Shown: positions 10,909 to 20,200 of the stretch, one piece after another
Position numbering within the stretch: position 1 is the stretch's first letter
Layout: the number at the start of each line of letters is the position of its first letter
The notes under the pieces: generated by a model
Told to the model about the DNA's origin: nothing
Databases searched by the model: none
Seen by the model: only the letters and a program-made list of their open reading frames with translations
Made by a program: the position numbers and the translations under genes
DNA from: Symbiodinium natans
Taxonomy: Eukaryota > Sar > Dinophyceae > Suessiales > Symbiodiniaceae
Length of the DNA: 64,000 bases
NCBI GenBank assembly: GCA_905221605.1
Contig: CAJNDS010000101.1
Location: 1-64,000, forward strand
Direction of reading: 5' to 3'

Positions 10909-13091
10909 TGCTACCCCCCCCGCAGCGACCTACCCTTTTTCGGCCTTTTTAGGCCTTTTTAACAAAATATAACAAAGAAGGCCCAAAAGTCGCGTAGTTA
11001 ATCACCGGGTATTGAAGGACAGTTACTGGGACACCCACCTCACAGACCCCGATAAGCCAGCATTGGAAGAATCTACATTTTGAATCTGAAGCGGACAATG
11101 CTGTCTTTAGATGTTTAGATTTGTGGCTTTCTATGCAAATTGTGCGTTTAAAGGGCAATTAATGTTTTGTTGAGCAACTAATTTATTTATACGAGTGTGT
11201 TTGTACGAGGCAAAGTATTAATCAAATAGTGAAACATTTTTCTTGGTTCTATGCGAATTTAACTACTAGAGAAACTGTTAAGCACAGAGCCCAAGTTGAC
11301 TCAAGTGAATACTATTTAAAGGAGCATACTCAACCAAGATACGAAATAGACACCATTCTCAACCAAAATATGGCAAAGTGTGCGTTTAAAGTGCAAATAA
11401 TGCTTTGTTGAGCAAGTACTGTATTTATACAATTGTGTTTGTACTAGGCAAAGTATGCTCTCTGAAAAGTCCACTGAAATACCTTATGTTTACATATTCA
11501 TGAATCGTTTTTATTTTTGAAATAATCATTTTATGCGAATTTAGCTACTCGAGCAATTATTAAGCAAATAGCCCAATTTGACTCAAGTGAATACCATTTA
11601 AAGGACCATACTCAACCAAAATACGAAAGAAGCACCATATTCAACAAAAAAATTATGGCAAAGTGTGGTTTAAAGGGCAAATAGTGCTTTGTTGAGCAAC
11701 TCATGCATTGAAACAGTTGTGTTTATACCAGGCAAAGTATTATTGAAATACTATCTGCAAAGTCAAATGAAACACCTTATGTTTACATATTCATGAAACA
11801 ATTTTTTTGAAGTATTCATTCTATGCGAAATTAACTACTAAAGGAATTCTTAAGCAAATAGCCCAATTTGACTCAAGTGAATACTATTTAAAGGACCATA
11901 CTCAGTCAAATACGAAATAAACACTTGCGGAAATGGAAACGGTTCTACCTACATAACAATGAGACAAAGATTGCTGAAGTATTCACTAAAGACCACTTGT
12001 ATACTATGTCTGAAAAGCACAATTTGCATAAGCAAGCTTAAAAATGCACAATAATGGAAATCGGTTCTACTTACATAACGATGAAACAAAGATGTCTGAA
12101 GTATTCAATAAAGACCACATATATACTATGCTTGAAAAACGCAACTTGCACAATCAGGCTTAAAAAATGCACAAGAATCCTAGAAAAGTACTTCTAAAGT
12201 GAAGGCCATACCACAAGCAAATTCACAAATACGTAAAAACATCCAAAAGCGCAAGCTTTTCAGGAGAATCTCTGGTGAAGTTTGGATTATAGGGTTTTGG
12301 GGTATCCCTGGACGAGTAGGAGTCACTTTTTAAGCAAACAATTCTAAGCAATAAATGCTTTTTCTCAAGACAAGTATTGCAAATGCTGCTTCTAGATAAT
12401 TAATCGCATATACCAGGCAAATATTATCCATGCGAATTTAGCTACCAGAGCACCAAGTAATGGCTGAATAAGGTCTACTACACTTGAGTACAACCAAAAG
12501 ATGCACTAAACACTAGCGGCTCTACTTACGTAATAACGAAACAAATAGTTCTGAAGCACTAGAAAGACCACTTGTATACTATTTCTGAAAAGCACAATTA
12601 GCATAAGCACACTGAAAAATGTGTAGTTGTTGCCTCGTGACCGTGAAGGCGAACCAAAAAGCCAAAATACCAAAACCAAAAAACCAAAAATACCAAAACC
12701 AAAAAACCAAAAAAAAAAAACAAAAACACCAAAACCAAAAAAACCAAAAATACCAAAAAAACCAATTTTCCGGGACTCTTGGAGAGAAGCCTCATAGGGA
12801 TTTCCTGAGAGTCCCGGAAAATTGGTTTTTTTGGTGTTTTTGGTTATTTTGGTTTTGGGTTTTTTGGTTTTTTTGGTTTTGTTTTTTTTTTGTTTTTTTT
12901 GGTTTTGGTTTTTTGGTTTTTTTGGTTTTGGTATTTTTGGTTTTTCTACTGTCCCGTGTATGCGATTTTAATTGTATTTTAGTCTACGCCCTAGGAAATA
13001 CGCTATATTGCACACCGAGTTTGCTTGCAGTGCAGCTGGGTGACTTGAGACAAGGCGAAAAAGGGTAGGTCACTGGGGGGGGGGGTACCAT
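10909..13091. mobile_element. 2.2-kb terminal-inverted-repeat element in a (TA)n site
   Basis: The ends are inverted repeats of roughly 37 bp. The left end reads inward TG[C]TACCCCCCC...GACCTACCCTTTTTCG. The right end, reverse-complemented, reads TG[G]TACCCCCCC...GACCTACCCTTTTTCG. Both abut a (TA)n tract, so a TA target duplication is likely but cannot be counted in the microsatellite. The flanking satellite, left ...GGAATCGAATTA(TA)n and right (TA)nTCAGTCGTCTAGGCTCC, is found joined without the element at 14195-14275, a paralogous empty site. The interior is AT-rich, unlike its surroundings, with a 236-290-bp direct repeat (about 11140-11900) and a ~118-bp tandem pair (about 11930-12175). 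No transposase-like frame is present, so it is non-autonomous as far as I can see. Confidence 0.85.
12650..12945. repeat. Long foldback (palindrome) inside the element
   Basis: An A/C-rich left arm built of ACCAAAA words (12650-12760) is mirrored by a T/G-rich right arm of GGTTTT words (12827-12945). At the centre, 12760-12779 (AACCAATTTTCCGGGACTCT) is perfectly inverted at 12808-12827, around a 28-nt loop. The structure is about 295 bp in all. It could be a separate foldback element nested in the larger one. Confidence 0.9.
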
Positions 13092-14216
13092 ATATATATA
13101 TGTATATATCAGTCGTCTAGGCTCCCCAAACCCTACAAGCACGAAGAAAGGGGACACACGCAAACATCCCACGAAGGAACGAAGGGAGAGGAATTACGAC
13201 AAACCTCTAGACCCCTACCAAATCACAGGAATACGAAGCGGGGGACACACGAGAAATCTTTAGGGCAATCAATACCCTCATAGCGACTGCGGAAGCAAAC
13301 GATATGTGATAATCATCTAGACACTCCCCAAACCCTGCAAGCACGAACAAAGGGGACATACGAAAAACCTCCAGAGCGCTCACGAAACCCTTACAACACG
13401 AAGGGACGAAGGGAGGGGACCAAAAAAAAACCTCAGAAGCAAATGACTTATGACAATCATCTATATGCCAAGAAAGGGGACACACGACAAACCTGTAGGC
13501 CCCTACTACATCACAGGAACAAGGAAGCGGAGGGCATACGACAAACCTCTAGGGCAGTCACTAGCCCCGCACATTACGAGCCCGGAATCAAATTACATAT
13601 GTCAGTCGTCTAGACGCTCCCCAAACCCTACAAGCAAGAAGAAAAGGGACATACGGCAAATTTGCAGGGCTCTCACAAAACCCTTGCAACACGAAAAGGA
13701 CGAAGGGAGGGAATATATGACAAACCTCTAAGCCCCTACCAAATCACAGGACCAAGGAAACAGGGGGGACAAATGACAAACCTCTATGACAGTCACTAGC
13801 CCCTCATAGTTTGAGCGCGGAAGCAAATCATATATGACGATCATCTAGACTCTAGACGCTCCCCCCCAAACCCTACAAGCTCGAAGAAAGTGGATATACG
13901 ACTAGCCTCCAGGGCCCTCACAAAACCCTTACCACCCATACAACGCGAAGGGACGAAGGAAGGGGACATACGACAAACCTCTAAGGCAGTCACTAACCGC
14001 ACATAGTACGAGCACGGAAGCAAATGATGTATGGTAATCATCTCGACGCTCCTCAAACTCTCCAAGCACGAAGAAAGGGGACACACGAAGGGGCGAAAGG
14101 AGGGGACATACGACAAAGCTCTAGGCCCCCACCAAATCTCAGGAACAGGAATCGGGGGGACATACGACAAACCTCTAGGGCGATCACTAGCCCCTCACAA
14201 TACGAGCACGGAATCG

Positions 14217-14251
<35 letters not shown>

Positions 14252-15083
14252 TCGTCTAGGCTCCCCAAACCCTACAAGCACGATGAAAGGGGACACACGC
14301 AAACATCCCACGAAGGAACGAAGGGAGAGGAATTACGACAAACCTCTAGACCCCTACCAAATCACAGGAATACGAAGCGGGGGGGCACACGAGAAATCTT
14401 TAGGGCAATCAATACCCTCATAGCGACTGCGGAAGCAAAGGATATGTGATAATCATCTAGACACTCCCCAAACCCTGCAAGCACGAACAAAGGGGACATA
14501 CGAAAAACCTCCAGAGCGCTCACGAAACCCTTACAACACGAAGGGACGAAGGGAGGGGACAAAAGATAAACCTTTAGGCCCCTCCCAACTCACAGGAACA
14601 CGAAGCAGGGGGGCATACGACAAATCTCTAGGGCGGTCAATAGCCCTCATAATACGACCACGGAAGCAAATGACTTATGATGACAATCATCTAGACGCCA
14701 AGAAAGGGGACATACGGCAAACCTCCAAGGCCGAATGCAACCCTCACAACACGAAGGGACGAAGGGAGGGGACATATGACAAGCCTCTGGCCCCTACCAA
14801 ATCTCAGGAACACGAAGCGGGGGAATATACGACAAACCTCTAGGGCAGCCACTAGCCCCTCATAGTACGAGCGCGGAAGGAATGATTTTTGACAATTATC
14901 TAGACACTCCCCAAACCCTACAAGCACGAAGAAAGGGGACATGCGACAAACCTCCGGGGCCCTCACAAAACCCTTACAACACGAACGAAGAAAACAACTC
15001 ATACAAACCTCTGGGCCCCTACCAAATCACAACAACACGAAGCGGGGGGACATACGATTAACCTCTAGGGCAGTCACTAACCC
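13092..15083 (-). repeat. Satellite array continued, third higher-order copy
   Basis: Same satellite and orientation as 8611-10908. From about 13585 to 14206 a third copy of the three-monomer unit is present, shortened by about 40 bp near 14085. A segment at 13110-13440 recurs at 14250-14560 almost unchanged, so larger blocks have also duplicated. Monomers degrade toward 15080, where the GATGGGG minisatellite begins. Confidence 0.8.
14195..14275. other. Paralogous empty site for the inverted-repeat element
   Basis: The sequence ...GAGCACGGAATCGAATTA(TA)nTCAGTCGTCTAGGCTCC matches the left flank of the element at 10861-10900 joined directly to its right flank at 13092-13130. The TA tract is continuous with no trace of the element. 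This defines the element's borders and shows it moved after the satellite block had duplicated. Confidence 0.85.
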
Positions 15084-15089
15084 CTCAAG

Positions 15090-15650
15090 ACGGGGGGTGA
15101 AAGGGATTATGGGAGATGATGGGGAATGATGATGGGGGATGATGGGGGATGATGCGGGATGATGGGAGATGATGGGGGGTGATGGGGAGTGATGGGGGAT
15201 GATGCGGGATGAGAGACATGATGGGGCATGATAGGGGCTGATCGGGGACGATGATGGGGGCTGATGGGGGATGATGGTGGATGATGGGGGGGTGAAAGGG
15301 ATTATGAGAGATGATGGGGAATGATGTTGGGGGATGATGGGGGATGATGGGAGATGATGGGGATGATGGCGGATGATGCGGGATGATGGGGGATGATGGG
15401 GGATGATGGGGGATGATGGGGGATGACGCGGGATGACGCGGGATGAGAGAGACGATGGGACATGATAAGGGGGCTGACTGTCTCATCCCCCATCATCCCC
15501 CATCATCCCCCATCATCCCTTTCACCCCTCCCGAAATGATGGGAGATGATGGGGGATGATTGGGGGATGATGGGGCATGATGGGGGATGAGAGAAACGAT
15601 GGGAGATGATGGGAGATGATGCGGGGTGATGTGGGATGGGCAATGAGCGG
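15090..15650. repeat. G-rich GATGGGG minisatellite with an inverted patch
   Basis: Tandem GATGGGGGAT-type words (about 10-11 bp) fill the stretch, with variants GATGCGGGAT and GATGACGCGGGAT. Between about 15480 and 15530 the strand flips to CATCCCCCATCATCCCC for five units, then returns. The Ser/Pro/His/Ile-rich frames on the other strand are artefacts. Confidence 0.9.
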
Positions 15651-15654
15651 GTAT

Positions 15655-16107
15655 GTCTGAAATCCTGGAAAAGACAATTCCCGGGGTTTGATTTTAAAGG
15701 GTTTAAATTCTTTTTCGGCATCTTAACTTTTTATGAACTCCTTACACAATCAAATCCGGTATTTGATTTTTGTTAAGGGTTTCAAGGATATTACCCTAAA
15801 CCCTAAACGCTAAACCCTAAACCCTAAACCCTAAACCGTAAACCCTAAACCCTAAACCCTAAACCCTAAACCCTAAACCCTAAACCGAACCCCGGGATTT
15901 AGTTCTTTAAGGATTTCAATGATTTTTTGGGCATTTTAAAATTCATGAAATCCTTGAAAAATTAAATTCCGGGATTTAGTTTTTCAAGGATTTCAAGGAT
16001 TTCATAAACTTCAAATACCGGAGCTCCTGCAAAAGCAAACGCCCCCCTCCCCACTCAGAGTGCGGGAAGACCACGCGGATTATAAAATTTATGAAATCCT
16101 TGAAATC
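15655..16107. repeat. Interstitial telomere tract with flanking AT-rich repeats
   Basis: Positions 15792-15888 are about 14 head-to-tail CCCTAAA heptamers with only two single-base changes. On both sides lie related AT-rich segments built on CCCGGGATTTAGTT and CAAGGATTTCAAGGATTTC, which continue to the assembly gap. No coding exon is visible. Confidence 0.9.
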
Positions 16108-16207
16108 NNNNNNNNNNNNNNNNNNNNNNNNNNNNNNNNNNNNNNNNNNNNNNNNNNNNNNNNNNNNNNNNNNNNNNNNNNNNNNNNNNNNNNNNNNNNN
16201 NNNNNNN
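16108..16207. other. Assembly gap (100 N)
   Basis: Exactly 100 N, the usual placeholder for a gap of unknown size. It lies upstream of the first RPB2 exon seen, so RPB2 N-terminal exons may be missing here or misplaced. Confidence 1.
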
Positions 16208-16408
16208 CATATATACATATATACATATATACATATATACATATATACATATATACATATATACATATATACATATATACATATATACATATATACATAT
16301 ATACATATATACATATATACATATATACATATATACATATATACATATATACATATATACATATATACATATATACATATATACATATATTCATATATAC
16401 ATATATAC
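16208..16408. repeat. (CATATATA)n microsatellite abutting the gap
   Basis: About 25 near-perfect copies of an 8-bp unit. It almost certainly caused the assembly break. Tyr/Ile/His/Met-rich frames across it are artefacts. From 16409 to 16665 I see only A-rich DNA without an exon. Confidence 0.97.
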
Positions 16409-16665
16409 CTTTTCGCATATAGTAAATAGAGGACCTTTCTAGATGACACATGAAAACCACAAAAAACACCCAACAAAAAAACCAAAAAAATACCCCCAAA
16501 AAATAACCAGCTCCTAATCCGAGTAAGAGTAGTAAGAATCCTTTGAAAATACGGAGGGAATGGTGGCTTTCCTAGCAAAAGCCAAGAAAACCAAAAAAAA
16601 AAGGGTAAGCAAAAAAAAAAAAGGAAGAAAAAAAAAACTCCACCCATTGTTTTTGGGCGTTCGGC

Positions 16666-16862
16666 TTCATGGACGTCCATGTGTCCAGAGCATCCATGAG
16701 CCATGACTATCTCCATGCTCAGTTTGCTAGCACATCCATGTGGCGAGAGCAGCCATGCCCGAGCCATGATCACGTCCATGTTGCCAGTGCATCCAGTCAT
16801 GGCGGAGACATGGTTACGTCCATGTGACCAGTGCGTCCATGTGGCCAGAGCATCCATTCGAA
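16666..16862. repeat. GTCCATG minisatellite
   Basis: A degenerate unit of roughly 24 bp (GTCCATGTGGCCAGAGCATC) recurs about eight times with substitutions and small indels. It has no coding signature. Confidence 0.75.
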
Positions 16863-16935
16863 GACCACGATTCACAGATTCTAGCTACTGTTGCGACACG
16901 GATTGAAAAGCATACCCTATGGTTTTTTGCACATT

Positions 16936-16971
16936 ACCCCCCCCCCCCCCCAAAAAAAAAAAAAAAAAAAC

Positions 16972-17023
<52 letters not shown>
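16936..17023. repeat. Poly-C / poly-A / (CA)n tract
   Basis: A run of C, then of A, then about 22 CA dinucleotides, seen directly. It lies just upstream of the first RPB2 exon found. Confidence 0.95.
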
Positions 17024-17024
<1 letters not shown>

Positions 17025-17227
17025 CAACCTGTTCTCAGACGTGTAAACGTGGTCAACCTGAGCGACGCTCTCATTTCCAATGAAAACGACGGCTGCAGTT
17101 GGTGGCTAGAATCGTTTGGAATGAAATATGCCTGCACAACATATCTAATGAATCTAATGAGTGGGAATGTGTATTTGTTTTGCAAGCCGTATGCCCCTTG
17201 TGCAGAAGCCTGACTTACTCTCTTTAG

Positions 17228-20200
17228 GATCGACTTGGCGGGTGCGCTCGTACGGGGACTCAGCATATTTTGGCACGGTGGCGGCCAGGGATGTGAGCTT
17301 TTCGAATTCGTGAAAATGATCTTTGCTTAGACCTTTGGAACATCTCGTATTGAGTGACCGGCCCAGGTGTCTGCCTCTTTCACAGGTCTTTGGCGAAAGA
17401 GTGTCAAGGCGCTATCTTCTTGTGCTTTTGCTCAGTGTGCATTGCTGCCGGACTTTATGAAATCTCGGGTTTCCAGGACCTGCGAAAGCTGCTGCAACGA
17501 CAGCTGGACAAGGGCAAAATTCCGGACATTGTGGAGTGTGTGAAGCAGGCGCGTTGCATGTAGGTCTTAGGGAACTACTAGGTTCTTGCAAGACCGATTC
17601 GACTTGAGAGCTGCTAGAGTAAGGAGAGCTTGTTTGCACGAGAGTTTCGGCGCCTGCCGTGCATTTGCACGCCAGGCTTCCTGCCTCAGTCAGGGAATGA
17701 AGTACCAGTTCGCCACTGGGAACTGGGGTCAGGACTTCACCTTTGCCATTACGTCCAACTCAACTTTGTAGGGGAGGGTGCGACAAGTGCAGATGGCAAG
17801 GACAAGTCGGGGAAGCCAGCTTTTCTCTCAGAAATCTGGCAAGCGGAAAGCACACTTGTGCAAGTATGGTTAGCATGCCATGCCTATTGAGCGTGCTCCG
17901 TGGACAACTGAAATCATTAGCTGAGCATGTATTTGGTTCTGGGCCGGTGGCTTGAAACGCATCGCGTCTGAGGTTCGAACTGGTATTTCCCAGGGATTGA
18001 ACCGCCTGACCTTCATGGCGACGCTGTCCCACCTCAGGCAGTGGGTTGGCAGGGCATCGAAGCAAGACGCGAGGTCATTCCGGTCTCGCACATTCGTACA
18101 GTTTGGTTTGGGTCTAGAAGGAGCTGTTTGGAAGTCGACAAGCGCATACTTTCCGTGGGATCGAGTGCAGAAATTCTTCGGAAAGTCCTGTGGCTTCTCC
18201 CTTTCCTGCATACCCCGAACTTTAGAGGTCACAGATACTGAAGGGTTGCTCCCATCTCGAAATTCGGTTCATTCGCGAATTGGGAGGCGCCGGTATACCA
18301 CGGACAGTTCGCGAGCTTTGTGCCGCCAAGTGTAGTGGCAACGAGTGAGTTGAGGTCAACGCGTCTGTTGGTGTTCTTTCCATCATTCGCGCAATGTCGA
18401 GGCGGATGATCACACCTTTGGCTCGCTCAGGGAAGCTTGTCAAGCCCAGGCGCCATAGTCGTGTGTGTCTTTTTTTCAGTGTTTCCACTAAGCAATGTGT
18501 GCCAGGCAGCTCCACAACACACACTGGGGTTTGGTGTGCCCTGCGGAGACGCCCGAGGGACAGGCTGGCATTTGAGCGTATTTCGTCGTTGTTTCAAGTT
18601 AGGGTCCCTTTGTGAAGCTCAATTTACCGTGGGACATGGCAAAAAGTACTGGAAAGGGGCCCCCGGGGAACCGGGGACCGTTTAATCTACTATGATGAGA
18701 CGGCGCTTTTTGTTCGTGCGCGGTGACAAAGGAAAAGCATCATGTGTGCAACTTCGCCAACAACGCAAAAGGCCGTGGGCTTGGTGAAGAACATCTCGCT
18801 GATGCCTGGCCCTTGATCCATATGGTTTAAGACATAAAGACTTTAGGGATGTTTAGGGTTGAGTCTAAGCATTGGGGTTTCAGAGTTTCTGCACGTTGTT
18901 GAACCCTTGGGTCTTTGGTATGTTGGCTTCTTTGTCACAAAAAATAGCATGCTCTTTGCAGAAAGCTTGCGCAAGGCACTACTGCCACCTGGAAAAAGGT
19001 CTGGTGCCATTTCAGAAAGGGCAAAACAGAAGGACGCAGAAGCGACGAAACCAAACTGTCGGGCGAAGATAACAAACCGGCGCAGCATAGTATCTACATT
19101 CTAGATATGCATTTTACATATTGTATCATATCTCTATATTTTGCATAGTATGTCTGACTCATCTGAGGTGCTGGATTACGCTCGGGTCGGTCGGTCTCTC
19201 ATGGTTCCCACGCAAAGTGCAGCACTTTGGCGTAGGTACTAATTATGGCCTTTGCATAGTGGAGCTACAGTTCTGAGAGCTGCAGGCACAGACCATCATC
19301 GAGGACTTCCTAGACGAATGGGGGGTGGGTTGCTAAGCAATGTCGAGACTTCCCCTCTATTGCTATGTCCACTACCACATCCAGACCCTGCTGAGCAACG
19401 CGGTTGTGCCAATGTTGTGCCAGTGTGCCAGGTGCTGGACCTGATGGAGTGCACTCCCGACCACATCAAAACCTACTCCAAGGCAACCGGGTAAGGGATT
19501 GAAATCTAAGAAGGCCTTTGGCATGGGCTAAGTCCCGACCAAGAGCAGCTTTAACGTAGTTTCGGGGCACTCGACGCAGGGTGGGCATATAACACACGAA
19601 CATTAAGATGAATGCAGTCAGAGTGGAGATTCTGCAGCATCCCGGGGTCCCATATGGCATCATGCGTAGTCTGCTCCATTCTTGGCGAAGCATTGCATCG
19701 GTCAGGTGTTCCTGAATGGAATTTGGCGGCTCTGCTGCATTCAGAGCCGCTGTGGCAGCGTCGGCTCACCCTAACTTTGGAGGAAGTGCAGCACAGCATC
19801 CAGGGTCGCATTACCCTGCGATTCCAAGGGTGGGCATGCACAAGAACCCTGCGGAATTGAGGACTCCAGCGCGGAAATTGAGTAGCTAAGACGCCATATA
19901 ATGTCGCCAGCCGAAACCTTAAAACCTAAACCATCGAATCAACATGCTGGGTCTGTTGGAGGAACACTCTTCAGAGCCTGCGGCGCCGAAAAGACATCGA
20001 CTCTGAGGCTGGTTTGGAGCGGTCTTGTGTGGTATTATATACATATACATATATTATACCACACACCACTATATATTCTACTATATGCCCATATTCTATA
20101 CCTACATTTTATATCTATCTGGTATATCTGCTACCCCAACCTGCACCCTTAAAAGCTATGAAGCCCTAACACCTAAACCCTGAACCCTGAGACCTTTCAG

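Noticed and set aside
7925-15083. CRISPR-like array
   Set aside because: Regular ~77-bp spacing of a 20-bp word suggested it, but the intervening sequence is itself repeated and not unique. Monomers are nested into higher-order units, and the surrounding genes are eukaryotic.
13207-15721. Ser/Pro/His/Ile-rich frames in the satellite and minisatellite
   Set aside because: Direct translations of tandem repeats. No start context, no domain, no composition like the real exons.
16055-16429. Tyr/Ile/His/Met frames spanning the N gap
   Set aside because: Translation of (CATATATA)n plus gap characters.
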